From Bacillota bacterium (GTDB lineage: Bacteria > Bacillota > Bacilli > Paenibacillales > Paenibacillaceae), in the NCBI GenBank assembly GCA_023391635.1, contig JAEWAQ010000035.1, positions 1 to 42,935 on the forward strand: a stretch of DNA of 42,935 nt, written 5' to 3'. Under the pieces are notes generated by a model. The model made no database searches and had not been told where the DNA came from. It saw nothing but the letters and a program-made list of their open reading frames with translations. The position numbers and the translations under genes are program-made. Positions 1 to 7,538 of the stretch are shown piece after piece. How positions within the stretch are numbered: the first letter of the stretch is position 1; each line of letters starts with the position of its first letter.

Positions 1-126
1 TCCTGGCCAAGAAGGCGGGATAAGAGGCGATCTTCTTCATTTCGGATCAGAATCAGCTTGCATCCCATTGCGTTTGTGTTCCCAAAAGCAACGGACCCCA
101 AAAAACGGGGCTTTACCAACAATCTG

Positions 127-150
127 ACCGTCAAAAATGACGGTTCTTTT
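127..150 (+). terminator. Rho-independent terminator, plus-strand reading
   Basis: A 7-bp stem (ACCGTCA / TGACGGT, 127-133 and 138-144) with an AAAA loop is followed by TTCTTTT. The T-tract lies only on the plus side, so it would end a plus-strand transcript arriving from left of the window. Such a reading frame would have its last codons at the extreme left edge. A weaker CCCC/GGGG hairpin lies at about 97-110. Neither is a clear terminator for the minus-strand gene that stops at 232. The rest of 1-231 shows no convincing gene. Confidence 0.5.
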
Positions 151-231
151 GTGACAGTGTTTTATGATTGGCACATCTCTTGCGTGTGACTTTTCCGTAT
201 TAAACCATATTGTCTATATTCCGTCCAATCG

Positions 232-2220
232 TCAGCGCGCTCCGCCGAACTCCAGCACAGCCATCTGGTGGCAGACGAGCTTCGGCAGCACGTAGCTGAC
301 GGTCTCTCCCTGCTGTTCGAACGGCAGCTCTTCCATGGAAGGCGCCAGATAGAGCCGACGAACGGGCTGCGGCACCCGAACGCTGACCGCCACGTCATAC
401 AACGGGAGCACGTCCTCGATAATTTCGATGCCCGACCCGCGCTTGACGGGGGAGGCGTACAGCGTGTGCTGCACCCAGCGTCCCTGTTCCGGCTGGCTCT
501 GCAAGGTCACGATACCCTGCGCCGGCAGGTTCGTCGTCAGCGTCGGTTTCGCCAGCAGCTTGCGGATCGCGTACAGTACCGATTCGCGCAGCGACAAGCT
601 GCCTTTCTCCGCATACTCCTGGAAGACGTTCCAAGCGAAATAAATGCCGTGCTCGCCTTCCGTCATGCCGGGCGCGACGGCTTCCATCGTGCTGGGCGCA
701 TGCTGGTGCGAACAGAACGAGAGCAGATCGCGATTGAAATACGAATGCTCCATGACGCCGTATTGCGACGCCCCTGCGGCCGGCTCCACGATCTGTGCTT
801 CGGAATACATGATATAAGAAGCGGCAGGCAAGCCGGCGATCGGGAATGCAGGGCGGAAGTAGGAAGGTTTGTTCTCGCTGACGCCCTTCCACTTCGCTCC
901 GAGCTTGAGCGCGAATCGGCTCCCGTCCGACGCAAGGCCGGAACGCCCGGTGGCGAGCACTTTGCCGCCGGCCCGCAGCAGCACGTCCAGCTTGGCGGAC
1001 AACTTGTCATCAATGGTAATAACGTCAGGCAATATAACGATCTTGTACTTCGCGAGGTCCGCTTCGTTGTCGATAACGTCGAACAGCAGCTTGCCTTCGA
1101 GAAGCATGCGCAGCGCGCCGACATCGCTCGATGCGCCCGGATGGTTGTCACGATGCTTGGAGGCGCCGGAGAATTGCGCTTCTGCGCTGAGCAACGCTAC
1201 ATCCGCGACCGACTCCACGCCGACGCACCAAGCTTCCTTGGCCTCCACTTCCCCATAAGCTTCTCCGATCAGCGCATACGTTGCCTCGTCCATCCGACCG
1301 CGCGGGTGCAACTGATCGCCGATAGAGCAGCGAGCGCCGTTCGCCAAGCTTAGCGCCGCCTCGTAACGCAAGGCATTCGGATGCTTATATCCGCCGAATT
1401 CGCCCCAGGTCGTGTGGAACTTGCCGGTCATGCCGAGATAATCCATGCCGAGCGTCTGAGCGTACCTCGCCGACAGCGGAAAGTGATCGTAACCCCATCC
1501 TCCGGTCGGCAGCGACTCAAGCTCCAGATGCGTGTTGTATCCGGCGAGATCCCTTCTGCCGCGAATGATATTGCCCCCGTTATGAAAAACAGGCAATCCC
1601 GGCTTATGCTTATGGACAGCTTCATTCGTTCGCATGGCGTAATTGCGGTACGTCCGCTCCCATAACGCAGCCATGGCAGCTTCGTCTCGAGGGTCTCCGC
1701 CTTCCTGCAGAATCGTTCGGATACAATTGTTGCAATAGCATTCGCGAACGCCGACGATATCGAGGAAGATTCCGTCCGCATCGTACCGCTCCACGACCTC
1801 TTCTATCTGTGCGACGAGAATGTCCAGGTAAGGCGTGTTCATACACAGCGAATGATAGCCCGCCTGCTGAAAGTCCGCCGCCCAGGTCGTGCTTTGATCC
1901 CGGTTGCGGACGAGCCACTCGGGGCGCCCCCAGGCCAGTTTCTCATCCAGCCCCGCGGACAAGTAGACGGGCGTATTGACGCCGATCTCGTGCGCAGCCT
2001 CGATCATCGCGCCGAGCAAGTCGAACGACAACCCGGGATGCATCTCGTTGGCTTCCGACGGATGATACGCCCAGCCGTGATGGCATTTGGAAAAAACGGT
2101 GATCGAATCGACATGGCCGCGTCGCAGCATGTTCTGGAACTGTTCCTTGGAGAAATCGGCGCCGATCTGACCGATCTTCTCCGACGTATGGAAGTCGAGA
2201 TGGACTTGCCTGAATCTCAT
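232..2220 (-). CDS. GHL6-type glycoside hydrolase with beta-galactosidase trimerisation-like domain (possible alpha-L-fucosidase)
   Basis: A 662-residue protein without a signal peptide, so probably cytoplasmic. Residues 1 to about 330 read as a (beta/alpha)8 barrel of the hypothetical glycosyl hydrolase 6 type: DADGIFLDIVG near 147-157, directly followed by the CYCNNC cysteine cluster at 161-166, and HLELESLPTGGW further on. From about residue 340 (VADVALLSAE) a beta-galactosidase trimerisation-like Rossmann domain follows, with an adenine-rich-free C-terminal beta domain. Known families with this layout include GH151 alpha-L-fucosidases, which would fit the deoxysugar enzymes nearby, but specificity is inferred. 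The gene sits downstream of the dehydratase operon but is separated by about 260 bases carrying its own extended -10 promoter. The start is ATG with AGGTGCCTT upstream (GGAGGTGCC). Confidence 0.8.
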   Translation of the reverse strand: MRFRQVHLDFHTSEKIGQIGADFSKEQFQNMLRRGHVDSITVFSKCHHGWAYHPSEANEMHPGLSFDLLGAMIEAAHEIGVNTPVYLSAGLDEKLAWGRPEWLVRNRDQSTTWAADFQQAGYHSLCMNTPYLDILVAQIEEVVERYDADGIFLDIVGVRECYCNNCIRTILQEGGDPRDEAAMAALWERTYRNYAMRTNEAVHKHKPGLPVFHNGGNIIRGRRDLAGYNTHLELESLPTGGWGYDHFPLSARYAQTLGMDYLGMTGKFHTTWGEFGGYKHPNALRYEAALSLANGARCSIGDQLHPRGRMDEATYALIGEAYGEVEAKEAWCVGVESVADVALLSAEAQFSGASKHRDNHPGASSDVGALRMLLEGKLLFDVIDNEADLAKYKIVILPDVITIDDKLSAKLDVLLRAGGKVLATGRSGLASDGSRFALKLGAKWKGVSENKPSYFRPAFPIAGLPAASYIMYSEAQIVEPAAGASQYGVMEHSYFNRDLLSFCSHQHAPSTMEAVAPGMTEGEHGIYFAWNVFQEYAEKGSLSLRESVLYAIRKLLAKPTLTTNLPAQGIVTLQSQPEQGRWVQHTLYASPVKRGSGIEIIEDVLPLYDVAVSVRVPQPVRRLYLAPSMEELPFEQQGETVSYVLPKLVCHQMAVLEFGGAR

Positions 2221-2312
2221 AAGGCACCTCCGATAGTTGGGGTAAGTTAGAAATGCTTATGGATCTAGCATATCCTTTCGGTCAGTCCGGAGACGAGCCA
2301 CGATAACGACAT

Positions 2313-2321
2313 ACTATAGCA
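2313..2321 (-). promoter_or_regulatory. Extended -10 promoter for the GHL6 glycosidase gene
   Basis: On the minus strand TGCTATAGT forms an extended -10 element about 95 bases before the start codon at 2220. No good -35 is present at the expected distance. A short inverted repeat (ATGCT/AGCAT, about 2253-2271) lies in the implied leader. This separates the gene from the SDR operon upstream. Confidence 0.4.
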
Positions 2322-2483
2322 CAATGCCGACTTTTTTCATTAGTTTGCAGCCATACGCAGCCAAACGAGGGATTCGACTGGCCGTCGAACCGCTTAATCG
2401 CTCGCCGAATCGCAGGATGCACTGGCGGCGAACGGGCTGAAGTTCCTGAAGCGCATCTTTCGCTAGCGCTTGCTGAACATTTC

Positions 2484-3251
2484 CTATAGCTCCGCGGTCA
2501 TGCCGCCATCGGCTACGAGCGTCGCGCCGGTCATGAACGAGTTGTCCGGACTTGCCGCGAACAGGACGACTGAAGCGATCTCCTCCGGTTGGCCGACGCG
2601 GCCGATCGGCTGCGACTGATTCCACTGCTCCATAATTTGCTCGCGGGGCGTGGTCAAGTTTTTCACGCTGCTTTCCAGCATCGGGGTCTGAACGGCGCCG
2701 GGCAGCACGGTGTTCACGCGGATGTTCGTCTTGGCGTAATCCAGCGCAATGGCGCGGGAGAGGCCCGCGATGCCGGCTTTCGACGCCGCATACGCCGAGT
2801 AGCCATCGAGCGTGGCCAAAGCATGGACGGAGCTGACATTCACGATCGCTCCGCCTCCCTGTTCCAGCATAGCCGGAATCACCCCTCTGCAGAACAGGAA
2901 CGTAGAAGTCAGGTTATTCGTAATCACTTCGTTCCACTCTCCCAGACTCATGTCCGTCAACCGCACCTGGGGGCATATGGCGGCGCTGTTGACGAGAACA
3001 TCAATCCGGCCATGAAGAGCGAGCGTGTCTTGAATGACCCGCGTGACATCCTGTTCGGACGATACGTTCGCTTCCATCGCAACCGCGCGATAGCCTTTCC
3101 CTTCGATTTCCTCGACAACGCCCTGGATCTTGCTCAAGGTTCGTCCGACGACGACGACCTCGGCCCCCGCTTCGGCAAACCGCTGCGCGACCGCGCGACC
3201 GATCCCGCTGCCGCCTCCCGTCACGATCACGACTTTATCCGACCAACTCAA
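2484..3251 (-). CDS. SDR family NAD(P)-dependent oxidoreductase
   Basis: A classical short-chain dehydrogenase of 255 residues. The cofactor motif TGGGSGIG is at residues 11-18, the NAG-equivalent is NSA, the catalytic Ser lies in NVSSVHA and the catalytic Tyr/Lys in YAASK near residue 150. The C-terminus FMTGATLVADGG is typical. The start is chosen as TTG at 3251, because GAGGTGATC, a near-perfect anti-SD match, lies at correct spacing; the upstream GTG at 3260 would lie inside that SD. It is the last gene of the dehydratase-MDR-SDR operon, 22 bases after the MDR stop. By analogy with bacterial L-fucose oxidation it could be a 2-keto-3-deoxy-L-fuconate dehydrogenase or a sugar dehydrogenase. 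The family is certain; the substrate is not. Confidence 0.9.
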   Translation of the reverse strand: MSWSDKVVIVTGGGSGIGRAVAQRFAEAGAEVVVVGRTLSKIQGVVEEIEGKGYRAVAMEANVSSEQDVTRVIQDTLALHGRIDVLVNSAAICPQVRLTDMSLGEWNEVITNNLTSTFLFCRGVIPAMLEQGGGAIVNVSSVHALATLDGYSAYAASKAGIAGLSRAIALDYAKTNIRVNTVLPGAVQTPMLESSVKNLTTPREQIMEQWNQSQPIGRVGQPEEIASVVLFAASPDNSFMTGATLVADGGMTAEL

Positions 3252-3273
3252 TTCGATCACCTCGCCTTATGGA

Positions 3274-4278
3274 TCATTGCGGCTTCAAAAATATTTTGGC
3301 CGTCTTCCCGGGCCCGGATATCAGCTTCTCGAAGCACGTTCCGCCCTCTGCAAGCGGTGCGGTCTCCGACCAAGGAAGCAGGTTGGTCCTCCCCTGGCTG
3401 ATCCAGGTCAACGCCGTTTCGAAATCATCCTGAGAATACGCGAACGCACCCTTGGCCGTAATTTCGTTGCGGATCATATCGTTCACAGGGAGCTTGCTGT
3501 CCGCTTCGTGCAGCCCCGTAAAGACGACTCTGCCTCCCGCCCGGACCGCGTTCACGCTGGCCTGCCTGGTGACCTCGGCGCCAACCGCGTCGATGACGGC
3601 ATCGAAACCCGGCTCGATCCCCGCGCTCGCCAGGCTGGTGACAGCTGTTCCGCCCAGCTCTCTGGCGATTTCAAGGCGCTGTTCGTTCAGGTCCGCCACG
3701 ACAACGCCCCGAACGCCGTACACTTGGGCCGCTTGCAAGGCGAACAGTCCGATCGGCCCGGCGCCGTATATCAGCACCCGATCGGTCGGCGTTAATTGCA
3801 GCAGTCTGCCTATATGGACAGCACAGGCGAACGGCTCGGTCAATGCGCCTTCCTCGAACGTGATGCCTGGAGCAAGCCGGTACACATTGCGCTCAGGCAC
3901 CGCGACGAACTGCGCGAACGCGCCAGGCCGATGAGCGCCTAGCAAGCTTCTCGACCGGCACAGCTGGGATTCCCCGCTACGGCAATAGCGACAGGTTCCG
4001 CAAGTAACGAGCGGATTCGCGGTCACCCGGTCGCCGACTTGAAATTCGCCCGCATCCGCTCCCAACCGTTCGATGACGCCCGAAAACTCATGACCCATCA
4101 CAAGCGGAGGTTTTCTCAAAGAGTTGTGCCCCAGGTAGCCGCCCAACTCGGACCCGCAGATGCCGGCCCGTTCCACGCGGATCAGCACTTCGTCCGGCAG
4201 CGGCTCCTGCAGAGGGAACTCTCTCATGATCATGCTGCGAGGACCTTCATATACAAATGCCTGCATTTGTGTCTGCAT
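3274..4278 (-). CDS. Zinc-dependent medium-chain dehydrogenase (sorbitol/threonine dehydrogenase-like)
   Basis: A 334-residue MDR alcohol dehydrogenase. The catalytic zinc ligands are C41 (GICGSE) and H63-E64 (GHEFSG). The structural zinc site is C93, C96, C99 and C107 (CGTCRYCRSGESQLC). The Rossmann motif GAGPIG is at 172-177, and Asp in VVADLNE suggests NAD preference. It is likely to oxidise a polyol or sugar-acid hydroxyl in the cytoplasm. It lies 3 bases after the dehydratase stop codon and just before the SDR, so it is co-transcribed. Substrate is unknown; the dehydratase neighbour points to sugar-acid metabolism. Confidence 0.9.
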   Translation of the reverse strand: MQTQMQAFVYEGPRSMIMREFPLQEPLPDEVLIRVERAGICGSELGGYLGHNSLRKPPLVMGHEFSGVIERLGADAGEFQVGDRVTANPLVTCGTCRYCRSGESQLCRSRSLLGAHRPGAFAQFVAVPERNVYRLAPGITFEEGALTEPFACAVHIGRLLQLTPTDRVLIYGAGPIGLFALQAAQVYGVRGVVVADLNEQRLEIARELGGTAVTSLASAGIEPGFDAVIDAVGAEVTRQASVNAVRAGGRVVFTGLHEADSKLPVNDMIRNEITAKGAFAYSQDDFETALTWISQGRTNLLPWSETAPLAEGGTCFEKLISGPGKTAKIFLKPQ

Positions 4279-4281
4279 GAC

Positions 4282-5430
4282 CTATTCCACCTTCTCCCGT
4301 TTCTCCCAGCCTTGCCTGAACAGCGGAAGCCAATGGCCCGGTTCGTACGGATACTTCGCGGCTTCCTCCAGGTTGAACTCCACCCCGAGGCCCGGACGTT
4401 CCGGCGGCTGCAAGTACCCGTCCACGACACGGAAAGGCGGTGTGAAGATATCCTGCGCCCACGAATGGTTGAAGTCGTCGAATATTTCATGCAGGAAGAA
4501 ATTCGGGGTCGCCATGTTCAGATGAGAGCAAACGATGGAACAGATCGGACCTTGCGCACTGTGCGGTGCCGTCACGCCGTTATGCGCATGGACCATGCCG
4601 CAAATTTGCTTCGACGCGCTGAGGCCCAGAAATTGCGGCTCCAACTGGATAATGTGGACAGCATCGTGCTTGAGCAACTCCGCAAACTGTTCCCGGTTAT
4701 AGTAATCTTCCCCGCAGGCGATCGGCACGGGACTGCGCTTCGCCACCTCCACGACCGACGAAACCCGGTAAGGAGGAACAGGCGCTTCGAACCAGGTGGG
4801 ATTATAGGGCGCCATCGCTTCCGCGAACTGCAAAGCCGTATGCACGCTAAAGCGGTTGTGGCCTTCGATCAAAATATCGACATCCGGTCCGACTGCATCT
4901 CTTACGGCAGCAATGTTGCGGACGGCCTTCGCGAAGTCGGCTCTCTCCACCGTGCGCCATGCAGCGCCGAAAGGATCGAACTTCAGCGCCGTATAGCCTT
5001 TGTCGACGACTTCCCGGGCTTGTTGATAGAAGCTGTCTTCGTCCGCGCCCCCGCGGTACCAACCGTTCGCATAACACCGCAGCTTATCGTGGCATTGACC
5101 GCCAAGCAGCTTGTAGATCGGTTGGCCGACGGCCTTGCCCATGATATCCCAGCACGCCGTTTCGATCGCCGCCAGCGCGGAGCCCTGAATTTGACCGCCA
5201 TCGGAATAGACGTCGCGAATCAGCTTAAGCCCGATCGTTTCCACGTCAAACGGGTCCATGCCGATCACCAGATGCTTCAGTTCGTGAATGGCGGCTTCGA
5301 CCGTCTTGGCAAACCCGTTCAGCGTTCCTTCCCCCAGACCGGTCAAGCCTTCATCGGTATCCACCTGCACGAACAACCAGTTCTTCCATGGGTTTCCGAC
5401 GATATACGTGCATATTTCCGTGATCTTCAT
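4282..5430 (-). CDS. Enolase-superfamily (mandelate racemase/muconate lactonizing type) sugar-acid dehydratase
   Basis: A 382-residue enolase-superfamily enzyme. It has an N-terminal capping domain and a barrel with KFD at 150-152, metal ligands E189 (DILIEGHNRF), E215 (WFEAPV) and E241 (ACGED), and the general base H290 in VTAPHSAQGP. The TAPHxxxGP and YANGWYRG motifs match the D-galactonate/gluconate/mannonate dehydratase group, so the likely reaction is dehydration of an aldonate to a 2-keto-3-deoxy acid. The start at 5430 is chosen because GGAGGG lies 8 bases upstream; an upstream in-frame ATG at 5478 has no ribosome binding site. It is the first gene of a three-gene operon, next to a GntR gene and behind a TGTATACA palindrome. 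Confidence 0.9.
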   Translation of the reverse strand: MKITEICTYIVGNPWKNWLFVQVDTDEGLTGLGEGTLNGFAKTVEAAIHELKHLVIGMDPFDVETIGLKLIRDVYSDGGQIQGSALAAIETACWDIMGKAVGQPIYKLLGGQCHDKLRCYANGWYRGGADEDSFYQQAREVVDKGYTALKFDPFGAAWRTVERADFAKAVRNIAAVRDAVGPDVDILIEGHNRFSVHTALQFAEAMAPYNPTWFEAPVPPYRVSSVVEVAKRSPVPIACGEDYYNREQFAELLKHDAVHIIQLEPQFLGLSASKQICGMVHAHNGVTAPHSAQGPICSIVCSHLNMATPNFFLHEIFDDFNHSWAQDIFTPPFRVVDGYLQPPERPGLGVEFNLEEAAKYPYEPGHWLPLFRQGWEKREKVE

Positions 5431-5502
5431 GCCGCGTTCCCTCCATCTCTTCGATGAAATAAACGTAGCACGGTTCAAACGAGATTCTCAAGATGTCACA
5501 CT

Positions 5503-5510
5503 TGTATACA
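5503..5510. promoter_or_regulatory. Candidate GntR (FCD-type) operator before the dehydratase operon
   Basis: The perfect palindrome TGTATACA sits in cTTGTATACAtc, one base short of TTGTATACAA, an operator form known for FadR-subfamily GntR regulators of hexuronate and related pathways. It lies between the end of the GntR gene (5511) and the dehydratase start (5430). A weak minus-strand promoter (TTGAGA, 18-base spacer, TACGTT; 5462-5491) lies immediately downstream of it, so the site would be just upstream of the -35. Confidence 0.5.
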
Positions 5511-6146
5511 TCAGAGCATGATTTGCTCCACGAATTGAATATGATGCGCTACCAGGTTGACGGTTTTCGCCGGGTCCGACTCGGCCAGAGCCGAACGGAT
5601 TTGCCGGTGTTCGTCCAAGCTCCCCCATAATCTGGCTTTGTTTCGATAGAACGTCGTGCGAACCGCCATGATGAATTTGTCCTGGATTCTTGCCATCGCT
5701 TCGGCATACTCCTCATTGTCCATTCCGAGGATGATACTTTCGTGAAATTGACGGTCCAAATCCACGTATCGCACGATGTCTTCCTGCTCCGTCGCCGCAG
5801 CCTGTTCCGCCAAAATGGCATCCAGCCGTTCGAAGAATTCCGGTCCCATTTTACCGGTCAAATGGTTGGCGGCGAACGTTTCCAACGAAAGGCGCAGCTC
5901 GTAGATCTCCATGATCTTCTTCATGGATATCTCTTGGACGACGAACCCCTGGTTCGGAACCAGCTTGATCAAGCCTACCGCTTCCAGCCGGTCCAACGCG
6001 GAACGGATCGGGGTTTTGCTCATTTGCAGCTGTTCGCTGAGCTTCTTCTCGGATAGAAACGTCCCCCCTGCCCAGACGCCGTTTACGATCCCTTGTTTAA
6101 TGGTCTGAAAAGCCGTCTCTCTCATGGTCGGGCCCGGCAATGTCAT
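5511..6146 (-). CDS. GntR family transcriptional regulator, FadR/FCD subfamily
   Basis: A 211-residue regulator. The N-terminal winged helix (FLSEKKLSEQLQMSKTPIRS) is followed by an all-helical FCD domain that keeps the usual metal-binding positions: Asp and His in DLDRQFHES, His in LDEHRQIRSAL and His in LVAHHIQFV. Such proteins bind sugar acids. The start at 6146 is chosen because AGGGAG lies 10 bases upstream; a frame-compatible ATG at 6191 has none. It is transcribed toward the dehydratase operon, with the TGTATACA palindrome just past its stop codon, so repression of that operon is the simplest role. It is divergent from a second GntR gene. Confidence 0.9.
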   Translation of the reverse strand: MTLPGPTMRETAFQTIKQGIVNGVWAGGTFLSEKKLSEQLQMSKTPIRSALDRLEAVGLIKLVPNQGFVVQEISMKKIMEIYELRLSLETFAANHLTGKMGPEFFERLDAILAEQAAATEQEDIVRYVDLDRQFHESIILGMDNEEYAEAMARIQDKFIMAVRTTFYRNKARLWGSLDEHRQIRSALAESDPAKTVNLVAHHIQFVEQIML

Positions 6147-6172
6147 CGGACGATATCTCCCTTTCAATCTGG

Positions 6173-6202
6173 CGTATGTTATTATTATCATACTTGATCA
6201 AG
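6173..6202. promoter_or_regulatory. Shared divergent promoter/operator region of the two gntR genes
   Basis: The 76-base gap between the two start codons holds GTATG/CATAC arms around an A+T-rich spacer (6173-6193) and the perfect 10-bp palindrome CTTGATCAAG (6193-6202). The A+T-rich TATTATTATCATA stretch offers -10-like sequences on both strands. Mutual or autogenous control of both genes is likely but inferred. Confidence 0.4.
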
Positions 6203-6222
6203 CAGGCGAAAGGGTAGGGTCA

Positions 6223-6852
6223 ATGGGAGATCGGTCTTTGCGCCATCTGGCGTACGATAAAATACGGACCGCGATCGAAAGCGGACAATTCCCGAAGGGC
6301 GCGGCGACTTCAGAAGGCGAACTCGGCCGGATGCTGGACATGAGCCGAACGCCGGTCCGTGCCGCACTTCAGCGGCTGGAGTTGGAAGGGTATGTTCGCA
6401 TCGTCTCGAAACACGGCGTCCTTATATTGGACTCGTCCTCCGAGCGGGTCGGAAACTTGCTTGACATGATCGGCGCATCCGTGTTGTTCTCTTACAGCGT
6501 CACCTGGATTGCCGATCGCGAGAAGCTTCTCGAAGCTGCAGCCGTCAAGCAGGAACAGTTCCGCGCGCTCATGGAGAAACCGCCGGAAGCTCCGAATACC
6601 TTGACGGATTTCGAATTCCGTTTGCTGGACGACCTGATTGCGCTTAGCCATAACGACGAGATGTCTCAAGCGTTCCGATCGGCCGCCTCCCGATTGTTCT
6701 GGAATCGCAACACCCGAAGATGGCAGGCTCCTTACGTCGGCGAAACAACGGAAAATGTCCGCAAGCTCCTCGAATCGCTTGGGGATGGCATTGGAGCGTT
6801 CACAGAAGCATTAATGCTATATCTGCGGACGCTCAAGCGAACATGGCTGTGA
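6223..6852 (+). CDS. GntR family transcriptional regulator (divergent C-terminal domain)
   Basis: A 209-residue protein. Residues 1-70 are a GntR winged helix (SEGELGRMLDMSRTPVRAAL, then LELEGYVRIVSKHGVLIL). The C-terminal part is helical and FCD-like in length, but I do not see the usual histidine metal ligands, so it may sense a different ligand or none. The start at 6223 is chosen because AAGGGTAGGG precedes it and the homology begins there; the frame is open back to 6124 but that would cover the whole divergent gene start. Its partner is the divergent GntR gene; the next gene downstream converges. Confidence 0.85.
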   Translation: MGDRSLRHLAYDKIRTAIESGQFPKGAATSEGELGRMLDMSRTPVRAALQRLELEGYVRIVSKHGVLILDSSSERVGNLLDMIGASVLFSYSVTWIADREKLLEAAAVKQEQFRALMEKPPEAPNTLTDFEFRLLDDLIALSHNDEMSQAFRSAASRLFWNRNTRRWQAPYVGETTENVRKLLESLGDGIGAFTEALMLYLRTLKRTWL

Positions 6853-6885
6853 TAAAAGCATGGCCTATCAGGAAGCCTCTATCAC
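6849..6885. terminator. Possible bidirectional stem-loop between convergent genes
   Basis: GTGATA (6849-6854) can pair with TATCAC (6880-6885), with an inner GGC/GCC pairing. It overlaps the stop codon of the plus-strand GntR gene and lies just past the stop of the minus-strand mutarotase gene at 6891. The stem is weak and no clean T-run follows on either side. Confidence 0.25.
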
Positions 6886-6890
6886 TCTCT

Positions 6891-7538
6891 TCAAAAATCG
6901 CATGCGAGAAGCTCCATCCTTTTCCAGATCCATTCGCCCGCGCCATGCTCAGGCCAACACTGAAAGTGAGGCGCCATCACCTCTCTCCAATTCTGCGGCG
7001 TATTCGTACTGTCCAAAAGCCCCTTCGCCGCGATCTTCTCACGGACAATCGGCCGTTCCTGATAGGAAAACAAGGTTCGTCCGATGCTGCCGATCATATA
7101 GGTTTTGTTCTCCGCAACGGGCCGCTCCTCTTGACGCTGATAATGATAGTAGACATAGCTGGCGTACATCGATTCTTCCAGTTGCGCAATACATCCAATA
7201 CGCTGCTCCACCTTGTGTTTATCCCGCCAAATTTCCCCTGATTGCGGGACGGCGCTATGATAAATATCCTGAAGATGCACTGCATCATTTGCCCCTAGTT
7301 GTTCCGGCAAACGCACCAAAAGGCGGCGCAGCGCGTCCGGCCACGGAAATCCGGCGATCGGCCTGCCGCTTTCCATATAGCAAAACAACCGATCATTTTG
7401 AATAAAGATAGAAAAAACATCGATACCTCGCTCCTGCAGCGCCGCCTGCAAGCTATCCCCATGCTCGTTCAGACGATAACGAAACAGCTGCTCATGCCCC
7501 GGTTGAATGAACGATTGCCGCATCGCCCGGATAATCAT
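6891..7538 (-). CDS. Two-domain L-rhamnose mutarotase-like (DUF718/RhaM-like) protein
   Basis: A 215-residue protein. The first half (IIRAMRQSFIQPG, then YRLNEHGDSLQAALQERGI and VFSIFIQNDRLFCYME) follows the RhaM dimeric alpha/beta-barrel pattern. The second half (YASYVYYHYQ, LFSYQERP, NWREVMAPHF) looks like a second domain of related fold, so it is about twice the length of E. coli RhaM. RhaM interconverts the anomers of L-rhamnose. The ATG at 7538 overlaps the stop codon of the preceding gene as ATGA, which argues for coupled translation and fixes the start. It is the last gene of the lyase/transporter operon, and supports a 6-deoxyhexose substrate. Family assignment is moderately sure. Confidence 0.65.
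   Translation of the reverse strand: MIIRAMRQSFIQPGHEQLFRYRLNEHGDSLQAALQERGIDVFSIFIQNDRLFCYMESGRPIAGFPWPDALRRLLVRLPEQLGANDAVHLQDIYHSAVPQSGEIWRDKHKVEQRIGCIAQLEESMYASYVYYHYQRQEERPVAENKTYMIGSIGRTLFSYQERPIVREKIAAKGLLDSTNTPQNWREVMAPHFQCWPEHGAGEWIWKRMELLACDF

Noticed and set aside
1..168. Plus-strand open frame reaching the left edge
   Set aside because: It runs through two hairpins including a terminator and has no family features; the real left-hand gene, if any, probably ends near base 23 in another frame.
268..1353. Long plus-strand open frame of 361 codons opposite the GHL6 gene
   Set aside because: It lies wholly antisense to a gene with clear motifs, has an arginine-rich composition typical of shadow frames, and has no ribosome binding site.
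2398..2466. Plus-strand fragment ending in LAANGLKFLKRIFR before a stop, resembling a protein C-terminus
   Set aside because: Only about 22 codons, open just after another stop, no recognisable family; could be chance.
4039..5457. Plus-strand open frame of 472 codons opposite the dehydratase and MDR genes
   Set aside because: It spans two real genes and their junction on the other strand and shows no family motifs.
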